This document shows positions 1 through 8,009 of a stretch of 64,000 nt of DNA, one piece after another; positions within the stretch are counted from its first letter, which is position 1; each line of letters begins with the position of its first letter. Origin of the DNA: Bacillus timonensis (GTDB lineage Bacteria > Bacillota > Bacilli > Bacillales > Bacillaceae_L); assembly GCF_000285535.1 (NCBI RefSeq), contig NZ_HE610986.1:399760-463759 (forward strand), in the 5' to 3' direction. The position numbers and the translations under genes are program-made. The notes under the pieces are model-generated. The model worked only from the letters and a program-made list of their open reading frames with translations. It was not told where the DNA came from and ran no database searches.

Positions 1-42
1 TAAATGTCGTACCGATAATACCGGCATTTCAAATTCAGCCAT
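1..42 (-). CDS. phnK: PhnK, C-P lyase ABC-type ATPase (5' end only)
   Basis: Only the first 14 codons are in the window (MAEFEMPVLSVRHL). The ATG lies directly after the phnJ stop codon with no gap, which implies translational coupling. PhnK always follows PhnJ in C-P lyase operons and binds the PhnGHIJ core as an ABC-type ATPase. The call rests mainly on gene order; the visible start agrees with the usual ABC-ATPase opening, but no Walker motif is in view. Confidence 0.75.
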   Translation of the reverse strand, partial: MAEFEMPVLSVRHL

Positions 43-891
43 TTATTTCACTCCAACTGGTTCGTTTAGTTTTTCAAGACAATAGCTAGTATCATTACAT
101 TGATACACTGTTTCATTCGTCACTTCATCAACTAGTTCATCTAAGAAAACATCGGTTGATCCACATAGTCTACAATGCTTCCCATAAAAGGACTCTAGTT
201 GAAACGGATAGTCCTCAAAGTCCAACGAAACAACCTTTGTATATGGTGGGACAGCATACACCTTCTTTTCACGGCCAGCCCCTAATAAAATGAGTGCTTC
301 ACTATCATTCATTTTCGGATTATCAAAACGTGGAATGGGACTTGGTGCCATTACATACCGATCATGGACAAGGACTGGGTGATCCGCGTCTGTTGTCATA
401 CTTCCGTATTTCATAATCTGTTCAAACAGCATAAGCCAAGCACCACTGTATTCTTTTTCTGCATGAAGTTTTTTCGTTTCTGTTTCACTCGGCTCATAGT
501 AGCGAAGCGGTTCTGGGAGCGGTACCTGTAAAACTAGAATTTGATCCTTGTTCAGTGGAACCTCTGGGATTCTATGTCTCGATTGAATAAGGGTCGCTTC
601 CTTTGTATGTTCTGTCGTCTTCACACCAGTTGTGTCCGTCACGAGTTTTTTGATATTGACGGCATTTACTGATTCATCCGAACCCTGGTCAATGACTTTT
701 AGTACATCCGATTTTCCGATTAGCGATAATGTCAGCTGCAAACCTCCCGTTCCCCAACCACGACCAATCGGCATTTCCCTTGATGCAAATGGAACCTGGT
801 AACCAGGGACGGCAATTGCCTTTAGGGTGGCTCTTCTGATTTCTCGTTTTGACCCTTCATCAAAGAATGCGAAATTGTATGTAACATTCAT
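43..891 (-). CDS. phnJ: PhnJ, carbon-phosphorus lyase radical-SAM subunit
   Basis: PhnJ is the catalytic subunit of C-P lyase. It uses a 4Fe-4S cluster and S-adenosylmethionine to cleave the C-P bond of ribose-1-phosphonate-5-phosphate, giving a hydrocarbon and 5-phosphoribosyl 1,2-cyclic phosphate. The protein is 282 aa, close to the usual 281. Near the C-terminus it has the family cysteine set, HCRLCG followed by QCNDTSYC, at about residues 240, 243, 265 and 271; these match the cluster ligands and the thiyl-radical cysteine of the family. I chose the ATG that overlaps the phnI stop by one base and has a GAGGTGAG ribosome binding site, not the TTG one codon earlier. Confidence 0.96.
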   Translation of the reverse strand: MNVTYNFAFFDEGSKREIRRATLKAIAVPGYQVPFASREMPIGRGWGTGGLQLTLSLIGKSDVLKVIDQGSDESVNAVNIKKLVTDTTGVKTTEHTKEATLIQSRHRIPEVPLNKDQILVLQVPLPEPLRYYEPSETETKKLHAEKEYSGAWLMLFEQIMKYGSMTTDADHPVLVHDRYVMAPSPIPRFDNPKMNDSEALILLGAGREKKVYAVPPYTKVVSLDFEDYPFQLESFYGKHCRLCGSTDVFLDELVDEVTNETVYQCNDTSYCLEKLNEPVGVK

Positions 892-2006
892 CAACTTCTC
901 ACCTCTTCCCTTTCCTTTTGCTTCGTTTTCCTCACGCTATCAAGCTTGGATTGGAACGTGACATAATGAGGCATTTTCAAATGGGAAATAAAGCCTGTCG
1001 ATTCGACAGAATCAATATGGAATAAAACAAACTCCTCATTATGACTTGGAAACTCAAGGTTTGGATGCTCGAGACTGTTGTCTAAAATGCCCATTGCGAT
1101 TGCCTTTGTTTCATTCTGACCAAAGCAAAGTCCATACCCAATCTCAAACTCGATTTCCTTTTTCCCATATTCTTTTTCTACCGTTACCGGCATAAGCATT
1201 TCTGCTTCGGTTACCTTGATTTCCCCAATATAAAATGCATCGTCCTCATTCTCTGGATGGATTGGATGATCAATTGTTACCGGTAGCCTACCCACACGGA
1301 GTTCACCAACCGTCGGATGTAAAGCCCCATACCCCCTAATGACCGCATATGCTAACGAGGTTACCGCCCCAGTTTCACCTCTCGTTAAGATTTGCAGCCG
1401 CTCGCTTCGACTCGATGGAAAGGCTAGGCTTTCTCGCGTTACGTCGTCTGGCTCTTTGTCATTGTTTTCACAAGGAGGTATCAAGCCTTCCTTGCGTAAG
1501 TAATCAAGTACCTTTGGCAATTTAAGTTGTGCATTCTCCTCATGTTTTTGCTTGTTTTCCTGTTCATACTCCTCCAACCATTCTTGAATGCTACAATCGG
1601 TTTCCTTCATTAATTTGAAATCGAGTAGACGGTGAGTATAGTCAGTCGTTGCCCCAAGGATTTGACCACCTGGAATGTCTTTAAAACTTGCAGAAATTCT
1701 TCTCTCAATCTTCATTTCTTCAGACTCAATGACTCTCGAATAGTGCTTACGTGGAATAGTTGAGCGAAATGCCCTTAATAAAAACACTGCTTCTTCCGGA
1801 TTTCCTTCTGCTTGCTTGATTGCCAAGGCTGCTAATGTCTCATCGTATAGACTGCTTTCAGACATTACCTGGTCAATTAAACCGCGCATGCCAGCTTTGA
1901 TTTTTTCGACTTCCATCGTTAGCCCTTTTTGTGTTCTTTCATAGGTAAGACGCTTAATCGATTCTTCAATTGCCTGCGTTCCACCCTTAACTGCTACATA
2001 TCCCAT
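891..2006 (-). CDS. phnI: PhnI, C-P lyase core complex subunit
   Basis: PhnI (371 aa) is the nucleosidase-like subunit that, with PhnG, PhnH and PhnL, couples alkylphosphonate to the C1 carbon of ATP ribose with loss of adenine. The start reads MGYVAVKGGTQAIEES, the typical PhnI opening, and the length matches the family. It overlaps phnH upstream and phnJ downstream by one base each (TAATG and TGATG), so the core subunits are tightly coupled in translation. No defect is visible. Confidence 0.96.
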   Translation of the reverse strand: MGYVAVKGGTQAIEESIKRLTYERTQKGLTMEVEKIKAGMRGLIDQVMSESSLYDETLAALAIKQAEGNPEEAVFLLRAFRSTIPRKHYSRVIESEEMKIERRISASFKDIPGGQILGATTDYTHRLLDFKLMKETDCSIQEWLEEYEQENKQKHEENAQLKLPKVLDYLRKEGLIPPCENNDKEPDDVTRESLAFPSSRSERLQILTRGETGAVTSLAYAVIRGYGALHPTVGELRVGRLPVTIDHPIHPENEDDAFYIGEIKVTEAEMLMPVTVEKEYGKKEIEFEIGYGLCFGQNETKAIAMGILDNSLEHPNLEFPSHNEEFVLFHIDSVESTGFISHLKMPHYVTFQSKLDSVRKTKQKEREEVRS

Positions 2007-2611
2007 TAAATCATCACCCTATTTTCGGTAATTTGTGTAGTTCGCGGCAATGATAAGAGCTGATGTGCTCCATCAACAAACATCAAATCAATGCCGAGTG
2101 GATATTCTTTATTCTTTTCTTGACGAACTTCAATCCAATCACCCTGTGTGACAATTTCAACTGACACGGTTGACTGAATACCAGGTCCTTTTAATAGCAG
2201 TGAACCACCGCTACGTACTTCCTCCGCTTCAATGAAGACCGTCGCAGAGTGCTGTGGATTTCTTAATGTACCGGGCTTTGCTTTTGTGAGAACATCTGAT
2301 AAGATGCTAGCTTTTGCATCCTTTAGTACGAAAATATAATCAGCCTGTTCGATGTTAGCAGGCTTTGCATATGTATATTGATGAATGATTGCAGAAACCG
2401 TTTCTTCATTTTCAGAAACAACCTTAAAGGACACTTCTTGATCAAGTAGTGTAAGTGCCACTACTATGAGTGATGCTGTGCAGTCTGTTTGAATATCAGC
2501 TTCAAGGAGTTCCGCCTCTTTTTGGAGATTCGAAATAAGTCCTGGCCTTGAGGTGGAATCAACCATTTTTCGGTACACAGCTTGAAGATCATGAACGAGA
2601 TCAAGCTTCAT
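2006..2611 (-). CDS. phnH: PhnH, C-P lyase core complex subunit
   Basis: PhnH is a small core subunit of the PhnGHIJ complex needed for formation of the phosphonate ribose intermediate; its fold resembles PLP-dependent transferases but lacks the cofactor site. The protein is 201 aa, and its C-terminal part GIDLMFVDGAHQLLSLPRTT is characteristic of the family. The start has an AGGAGG ribosome binding site, and the gene follows phnG after only 12 bases. Confidence 0.95.
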   Translation of the reverse strand: MKLDLVHDLQAVYRKMVDSTSRPGLISNLQKEAELLEADIQTDCTASLIVVALTLLDQEVSFKVVSENEETVSAIIHQYTYAKPANIEQADYIFVLKDAKASILSDVLTKAKPGTLRNPQHSATVFIEAEEVRSGGSLLLKGPGIQSTVSVEIVTQGDWIEVRQEKNKEYPLGIDLMFVDGAHQLLSLPRTTQITENRVMI

Positions 2612-2623
2612 TTTCTCTACCTC

Positions 2624-3046
2624 CTATAAATCCATCGTTTCAAAGTTTACTTTTGTTTTTAAAATGGAGTGATTAACAGATTCTTGCTGTTTTAGAATCA
2701 TTTTCTCCTCCTCCAAAAGCCTATCAATCCATTCTTTTGTTTCTGGAAGTCCTGCTACAAAGGCTGCATCAATAATGGCAAGCTGATAAGCAAGCTCGGG
2801 TTGATCGCCCGCTACAATACCAATTCCAATCTTGTTAAGAATCTGTACCTTGGACTCGGTCACAAATACCTCACCTGGATAAAACAAGCTTTTCTTTGAC
2901 GTTTCACGCATCTTTACCATAACTAAGCTATTCTCTGGCTCTTGAATCACATTCACCTCATAGTGATTTTGAATAGACTTTGCGAAAGCCTCTACCAGGT
3001 CACGCGAGCCATTGATTAAAATTTCTGTTCTTCGTCTTCTCTTCAT
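2624..3046 (-). CDS. phnG: PhnG, C-P lyase core complex subunit
   Basis: PhnG (140 aa) is the smallest core subunit and the first structural gene of the operon here. The family pattern is visible: FYPGEVFVTESKVQ, then a Gly-rich stretch, then the helical AYQLAIIDAAFVAGLP segment. The start MKRRRRTEIL has a ribosome binding site in the purine-rich stretch upstream. About 115 bases separate it from the terminator of the upstream regulator gene, so it probably has its own promoter. Confidence 0.93.
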   Translation of the reverse strand: MKRRRRTEILINGSRDLVEAFAKSIQNHYEVNVIQEPENSLVMVKMRETSKKSLFYPGEVFVTESKVQILNKIGIGIVAGDQPELAYQLAIIDAAFVAGLPETKEWIDRLLEEEKMILKQQESVNHSILKTKVNFETMDL

Positions 3047-3162
3047 TTAAAGGCCACCACCTTTCTTTCTTCTACACCTATTAATCTACCTTGTTGCCAA
3101 GTGAGTGCACGTAAAAGAAAGGTGAAGTTTGTTTTGTTTTTGTAAAGGGTGTCCGAACCAAA

Positions 3163-3186
3163 TAAAAAAAGCCACCATACGGTGAC
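3163..3186 (-). terminator. Terminator of the phnF-like gene
   Basis: On the minus strand a six-pair stem with one G-T pair and a GTAT loop (TCACC-GTAT-GGTGG core) is followed by seven T. It lies 12 bases after the stop of the regulator gene and separates it from phnG. Confidence 0.75.
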
Positions 3187-3197
3187 CATACTCTTTT

Positions 3198-3899
3198 CTA
3201 TATCACATAAGTGAAACAATCACTTCTATAAATAATCTTTGAATATTCAAGCATTGTACCGGTCTTCCTGTCACCACAACCGGATTCCACGAGCAATAGT
3301 GGTACAAGGCTTGGACACTTTAATACCTCCCGCTCCCGTTCATTTGGAAACATGACACTTAATTGACTTCTACCCGGCTTAAAATCAGAATAGCCTTGGT
3401 TACGATAATATTGAAAAATAGAAGTAATCCCACTTCCATCCCGATTGATATTTTCGAACACCGATTGAGCCAAGTAAGAAGTGTGCACCGCAATTGGGCA
3501 ATCCTCAACAATGCGTAACCTACTAATTTTAAATACCGAATCTCCCTCACATACTTGTAAAGCGTGGTAAATAGAGGAATCATAGACTATTTGTTCGCAA
3601 GAAAGATTGATTGTTTCATAATCATATTTAAGCTCTCTCATTTTTTCGCTAAAGCTAACATCTCCTGTTAAGATAAGCGGGATTTGGAGCTTTTGATTTT
3701 GAACATAGCTTCCTTTTCCTTGCTTTGAAAAAATATAACCAAGCTCCTGCAAGCGTTCATAAGCTTTCCGGACAACCATTCTTGGCACTTTATACTGGTC
3801 TGCTAGCTCATTCTCTGACGGAAGCTTGTCATTCGGCTTATAATTCCCCTGACGAATATCCAAAATCAGTTTGTCAACCAGTACCGTTTTTTCAAACAT
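3198..3899 (-). CDS. phnF: GntR-family regulator with UTRA domain (PhnF-like)
   Basis: This 233-aa protein has an N-terminal GntR winged helix (residues about 5-70, with KLPSENELADQYKVPRMVVR) and a C-terminal UTRA effector domain ending in the usual Tyr-rich segment YSKIIYRSDCFTYVI. GntR/UTRA proteins beside phn genes are PhnF-type repressors that respond to phosphonate or phosphate intermediates. It lies between the PHP phosphoesterase gene and phnG on the same strand and has its own terminator. The role as regulator of this operon follows from position; the effector is not known. Confidence 0.85.
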   Translation of the reverse strand: MFEKTVLVDKLILDIRQGNYKPNDKLPSENELADQYKVPRMVVRKAYERLQELGYIFSKQGKGSYVQNQKLQIPLILTGDVSFSEKMRELKYDYETINLSCEQIVYDSSIYHALQVCEGDSVFKISRLRIVEDCPIAVHTSYLAQSVFENINRDGSGITSIFQYYRNQGYSDFKPGRSQLSVMFPNEREREVLKCPSLVPLLLVESGCGDRKTGTMLEYSKIIYRSDCFTYVI

Positions 3900-3939
3900 C
3901 TAGATTGCTCCTTTCAAAACCAACGAAACTTCAAATTAT

Positions 3940-4818
3940 TTAATTGTGTGGTGTCACCTCAGATGGTAAACCTTGCTTTCTTCTACTCTGAATAGCTGCA
4001 ATTGTTTCAACACCAGGACTTTTACTACCTAGTCGTACAAGCTTTTCTCCGTAGGATCCATGGAAATCAGAACCACCTGTTTTAATAAGATTATAAACGG
4101 CTGCTAGCATTGTTGCCCTTTCCTCATGCACTTTCTGATGGAGAGGATGCCACACTTCAATTCCCTGTAGTCCCGCTTCAACTAATTCCGGGACCATCTC
4201 AAAATTTCCATACTGCCCTGGATGAGCAAGCACGGGTACTCCACCTGCATCACGAATAATTTGTATCGCCACTTTAGCATCTATATATTTCATCGGAATA
4301 AAAGCAATGCCTGGTTCCTCTCCATTTTGTCCCCGATTAAAAAGCTTATTATAAAGGGGACCGTATATTGAATCCGTATAGTTCGCTTCAATTAAGGCTT
4401 GCATGATATGCTGCTTATACACACCCGTGCCTCCTCGAGATATTTCTAAGCAGCGTTCCCATGTAATTTCATAGCCTGCTGCGATAAGGCGCTCAACCAT
4501 TTCCTTCGATGCCAAATGTCTTTGTTCAATTAATGGCTGGCAAACGGACTCAATCGCTTTATGTCCTGGTTCAATATAATATCCCAATATATGTACTCGT
4601 CTGCCACGTTCGAAATCATAGCCTGAAACTTCAATACCTGGGATGATTTCAATTCCGCTGCTCTTACCAACCTTAACTGCGTGCTGAAGCCCTTGAGTGG
4701 TATCATGGTTTGTAACGGCTAAATGTGTAACACTTTCCTGAATCGCTAATGAAATGACTTCCTCAATCGAGAGTGGGCAATCGGAAATATTTGTATGACA
4801 ATGAAGTTCTACCTTCAA
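3940..4818 (-). CDS. PHP-domain phosphoesterase, probable PhnPP-type cyclic phosphodiesterase
   Basis: This 292-aa PHP-family metallo-phosphoesterase (COG0613) shows the metal-binding signatures HCHTNISD near the start, TNHD near residue 37, PGIEVSG, LAHPGQYG and the terminal GGSDFHG. Members of this family next to C-P lyase genes have been shown to open 5-phosphoribosyl 1,2-cyclic phosphate and remove phosphate, giving ribose 5-phosphate (PhnPP activity). The gene lies 40 bases upstream of the phnF-like gene on the same strand, so the same task is likely here. The PHP enzyme class is certain; the substrate is inferred from neighbours. Another possibility is a general nucleoside 3',5'-bisphosphate phosphatase. 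Confidence 0.82.
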   Translation of the reverse strand: MKVELHCHTNISDCPLSIEEVISLAIQESVTHLAVTNHDTTQGLQHAVKVGKSSGIEIIPGIEVSGYDFERGRRVHILGYYIEPGHKAIESVCQPLIEQRHLASKEMVERLIAAGYEITWERCLEISRGGTGVYKQHIMQALIEANYTDSIYGPLYNKLFNRGQNGEEPGIAFIPMKYIDAKVAIQIIRDAGGVPVLAHPGQYGNFEMVPELVEAGLQGIEVWHPLHQKVHEERATMLAAVYNLIKTGGSDFHGSYGEKLVRLGSKSPGVETIAAIQSRRKQGLPSEVTPHN

Positions 4819-4927
4819 GTTATTCCCTCCTTACGCTTTTCTTTAGAATAACTTGGTACCATGTAAAATAGGTTAATAGAATGTAAATTTGTATAAAAGT
4901 TACGTAAAGTCATAAGGAGCTATCTAC

Positions 4928-4968
4928 AAAAAAGTAGCGCTAATCCCTAGGAACTGGATTAACGCTAC
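4928..4968 (-). terminator. Terminator downstream of the DinB gene
   Basis: A 13-bp inverted repeat with one mismatch (4934-4946 and 4956-4968, core TAATCC / GGATTA) is followed on the minus strand by six T. It belongs to a set of similar terminators in this window, although its loop is nine bases where the others have five. Confidence 0.8.
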
Positions 4969-5020
4969 TATTGAAAATATGGATGGGGCGAAAAGGCACC
5001 CTTATCCCCTTCCACTCAAC

Positions 5021-5524
5021 TTACATCTTAGGTGCTTCCCTCCCTATCATCCCCCATTCCTCTTTGGATGGCCCGTAAATTCCGGGAACAGGTAAACCTG
5101 CTTGTCGCATAAGAATAGTCATTTGACCACGATGATGAATTTGATGTTGGATCATAAAAAATAAGAGTTGTGAATTAGAAAACTTCTGTCCGAAAACATC
5201 CTGTACTTCTTCAAGTTTTTTGTCATTCCACTGTTCTTTTAGAGCTTGACACAATGCGATACTTGCTTTTTGATAGCACTCTGCTATGTATGTAGCTGAG
5301 GTTGGGACAGGATAATCTTCTTTCGGTGACTCAAAGGAAAGATCTGTTTGTGAAGCGATAACGCCAATGGCTGTTACAGTGTGCCAAGCTACTCTTCCCA
5401 ATGTCCAATTCTGAGGCGTTACCTCTTGGAACAAGGATTCATCTGTAAGTTGATTGAGAATCTTTTGAGTTGCATCTGATTCAAAATTCCATAAGGCGAA
5501 AAAACCATTTAGTGTTTTAAACAT
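5021..5524 (-). CDS. DinB-family putative metal-dependent hydrolase
   Basis: This 167-aa protein has the DinB/YfiT four-helix bundle pattern: an early WTLGRVAWHT histidine and the later IQHQIHHRGQMTILMRQAGLPVPGIYGPS block, whose HxxxH-type histidines bind a divalent metal in the family. DinB-like proteins in Bacillus include thiol transferases using bacillithiol as well as many of unknown role. It is monocistronic, with a ribosome binding site (GAGGAGG) before the ATG and a terminator after the stop. The exact substrate cannot be read from the sequence. Confidence 0.85.
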   Translation of the reverse strand: MFKTLNGFFALWNFESDATQKILNQLTDESLFQEVTPQNWTLGRVAWHTVTAIGVIASQTDLSFESPKEDYPVPTSATYIAECYQKASIALCQALKEQWNDKKLEEVQDVFGQKFSNSQLLFFMIQHQIHHRGQMTILMRQAGLPVPGIYGPSKEEWGMIGREAPKM

Positions 5525-5760
5525 GTATTTCCTCCTCTCTTAAACATTCCATATATATTCCACATGGTGTTAAAATTTACTGTTTCTTTAACAATATTTT
5601 TTCTAGCCAGATTTGACTTTAACCTCGGTACAGTCCAGAACTAGTTTGAATTCTTCTGGGTTACGCATACTTTGAATGAATAAGGGAGAATCAGTTTTTT
5701 AGGTTTGACTTTGCTATAATGGCCATTATGGAACTATATTTTTATTAAATTGGAGCGTAA

Positions 5761-6363
5761 ATGATGGAAAATAACGTATTTGAGCAAATGGCAAAACGAT
5801 ATGATACAGAAGAAAGAATTGAATTAGCAAAAGTGATTGTGAAGGAAGTAAGGCCTGAATTACAAAATAGTAAATCAAAGTCGTTAATCGACTATGGGAG
5901 TGGGACTGGGCTCGTTAGTTTGGAATTATCAGATTTAGTAAATTCTATTTTACTCATTGACTCTTCCAAACAAATGTTGGAGGTTGCGCAAGCGAAGATT
6001 TCTAACCGAGGAATAACTAACTCAAAAGTGCTCTTTTCTGATTTTACTCAAGACACTCCTGGACTGAAGGCAGACATCGTTTTATTATCACTAGTTCTTC
6101 TTCATATTCCGGGCACTAAAAAAATCTTACATGAATTGTTCAACATCTTGAATATTGGGGGCAAGCTCATTATTATTGATTTTGACAAGAACGAGAATAT
6201 ACAACATCCGAAAGTTCATAATGGCTTTTCGCATGAAGAACTGAAAAAAACATTATCCGAAGTTGGATTTACATCCACTGAAATAAAGACGTTCTATCAT
6301 GGAAATCGTATTTTTATGAATCAAGATGCTTCAATGTTTAAATCCATTAGCATAAAGTCTTGA
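5761..6363 (+). CDS. Class I SAM-dependent methyltransferase
   Basis: This 200-aa protein has the class I methyltransferase motifs in order: the glycine-rich SAM loop DYGSGTGLVSLEL (about residues 41-53), an acidic end to strand 2 (LLIDSS), a motif near ADIVLLSLVLLH and the IGGKLIIIDFD strand. The start ATG has GGAG upstream (ttggagcgtaa). It is divergent from the DinB gene and stands alone. The acceptor is not recognisable; a methyltransferase_11/25-type small-molecule or quinone-like role is possible. Confidence 0.85.
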   Translation: MMENNVFEQMAKRYDTEERIELAKVIVKEVRPELQNSKSKSLIDYGSGTGLVSLELSDLVNSILLIDSSKQMLEVAQAKISNRGITNSKVLFSDFTQDTPGLKADIVLLSLVLLHIPGTKKILHELFNILNIGGKLIIIDFDKNENIQHPKVHNGFSHEELKKTLSEVGFTSTEIKTFYHGNRIFMNQDASMFKSISIKS

Positions 6364-6450
6364 TTCAATCATTAATCTAACTACTTGTCCCTAGATTTTC
6401 ACTGTATATTTTATCCTGAAACTCAAAGGATAAAGGTGGAGGTGAATGAT

Positions 6451-6598
6451 ATGCCTGAAGAGAATACTACTTCCCAAAAATACGATTAAGTACAGTATCT
6501 GGGATACAAAAATAGATAAAAGCCATGCTCCTTCTATCGAAGATTCGCCTGGATTAACTAACAAGCAAAATGCCACACAAAACAAAAAAGACAGGTAA
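6451..6598 (+). pseudogene. Small hydrophilic protein gene, probably interrupted by an A-run frameshift
   Basis: A strong Shine-Dalgarno (GGAGGTGA) lies eight bases before an ATG whose frame reads only MPEENTTSQKYD before a stop. If the A5 run at 6476-6480 had one base fewer, the frame would continue through TIKYSIWDTKIDKSHAPS to about 48 codons and stop at 6596-6598, directly before a good terminator. Ribosome site, low-complexity hydrophilic product and terminator together suggest a real small gene with a one-base insertion, or a sequencing error. I do not recognise the family. Confidence 0.45.
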
Positions 6599-6612
6599 CC
6601 CATTATTAACCC

Positions 6613-6643
6613 AAAAGCTACTCAGATTGAGTTGGCTTTTTTT
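6613..6643 (+). terminator. Terminator of the small gene at 6451
   Basis: An imperfect stem (AAAAGC..ACTC paired with GAGT..GCTTTT) is followed by seven T on the plus strand, 15 bases after the stop of the shifted reading frame. Confidence 0.65.
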
Positions 6644-6728
6644 GTATTTTAATTTATCAAGTTATGTAAATTAAGGCGTGAACTAAACCCAGTTTTGTTC
6701 ACCTATCCATTCCGTACCGCACAATCGA

Positions 6729-6922
6729 TAGTAGGCGGAGAGTTTCCGGTTAAATGCAGAATGAAGCTCTTTATAAGGGAAATAAGGGGAGGTTTTCCGA
6801 TTATGAAGTGAAAAGTCTCCCATTTTTGAACGTTTCGAGTGAATAGGCGTAATCTCTCCGTCTATATAAGACTTTTTTAATAATAATTTTGAAATAAGAG
6901 AAATCTTTCCGTCTATTTATCA
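6729..6922. repeat. Array of degenerate short palindromes (AATAGGCGGA...TCCGTCTATT type)
   Basis: About four degenerate copies of an imperfect palindrome with arms like AATAGACGGA and TCCGTCTATT occur at about 6730-6755, 6780-6805, 6840-6868 and 6890-6920, separated by 25-40 bases of unrelated sequence. A second array of the same type lies at 45.15-45.34 kb. No gene is visible in 6644-7008. Confidence 0.6.
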
Positions 6923-7008
6923 GCTCAAGTGATCAACCTACTCTATTAAATTTCTCCCTCTTAACAAAACTACTTACCTGCATATTACACTCTCTTATTT
7001 TAATAAAC

Positions 7009-7886
7009 TTAAAGATACCATTCACCTTGAGCTATTTTTACAACTTTACCTCCTACATGCACGTTAATTTTCCCAAGTTCCTCATCTGCTTTTAAAAATA
7101 ATAACGAAGGTCTCCCAATTTCATATCCTTGTTCCACCCGAATGTTAATCTCTCTTTTATTGAAATATTGGTATTTTACTAGGTAAGCAGCTAGACATCC
7201 ATTTGAACTACCCGTTGCTGCGTCTTCGGGTATTCCATAATATTCAGCAAAGTCACGAACATTTATATCATTTTCAGTCTGATACGATTCAGGAGAAAAA
7301 ACCAGAATGGACTTTGCTTCCGTATGTTCAATTAACGCAAAATATTTTTCCCGATTGATGTTTACTTTCTTTACTGCCTCTAACGTTTTTAACGGGACAA
7401 TAATAGCTGGCAGTCCAGTCGAAACCTCTTGGATTGGATACCGATCGTCAATGAACTCACTGTCTATGCTTAAAACATCAGAAACTCTATTCTTATCTAA
7501 CATTTGACCAAAAGTAGGTTCCTTTTGTTTCATCCAAAGAATTTCTTCCTTATTATCAAACGAAACTGGTATCTTTCCTGCTTTAAAATTTAGAAAAAGG
7601 TTTTCCAGATGCTCCTTTTCTATTTCGTTTCGAATGATATATGCCGTTCCCAATGTAGGATGACCAGCAAACGGAACTTCTTCATTCGGCGTAAAAATTC
7701 GTACATCAAAACCATTATTTTTTTTACATCAGATAAGATAAAAGTTGTTTCGGAAAAATTAATCTCTTTGGCTATTTGCTGCATTTCACGATCAGAAACA
7801 TGCTCGGCGTTTTTAAAAACTGCAAGTGGATTTCCCGTATATTTCCCCTCTGAAAACACGTCAACAATGGAATAATTAATTTTCAT
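7009..7886 (-). pseudogene. PhzF-family isomerase, frameshifted in a poly-A run
   Basis: The two halves of a PhzF-family (diaminopimelate-epimerase-like fold) protein are in different frames. The N-terminal part starts MKINYSIVDVFSEGKYTG and includes the catalytic-glutamate region INFSETTFIL. The C-terminal part contains DAATGSSNGCLAAYL and ends GKVVKIAQGEWYL. They would join as SDVKKNNGFDVRIFTPNEEV if the A8 run at about 7726-7733 were A9. The full protein would be about 290 aa, the family norm. Family members isomerise small molecules such as phenazine precursors; the substrate here is unknown. The break may be real, phase-variable or a sequencing error. Confidence 0.85.
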
Positions 7887-7953
7887 GATTCGTTTCCCCA
7901 TGTTCATTTTTAATATGATTTATTCTTTTAATTGTAGGGAACGATTAATTGAT

Positions 7954-7981
7954 AAGCAATACCCTTATACCGGTATTGCTT
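7954..7981 (-). terminator. Hairpin downstream of the DUF3231 gene
   Basis: A perfect 10-bp inverted repeat (AAGCAATACC / GGTATTGCTT) with an eight-base loop lies 28 bases after the DUF3231 stop. No T-run follows, so it may be a weak terminator or an mRNA-end stabiliser. Confidence 0.5.
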
Positions 7982-8009
7982 CTGATTAGAGAAAAAACGG
8001 CATTTGTAA

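Noticed and set aside
6391-6603. 70-aa hydrophobic frame on the minus strand
   Set aside because: No ribosome binding site, and it runs antisense to a better supported small plus-strand gene with a Shine-Dalgarno and a terminator.
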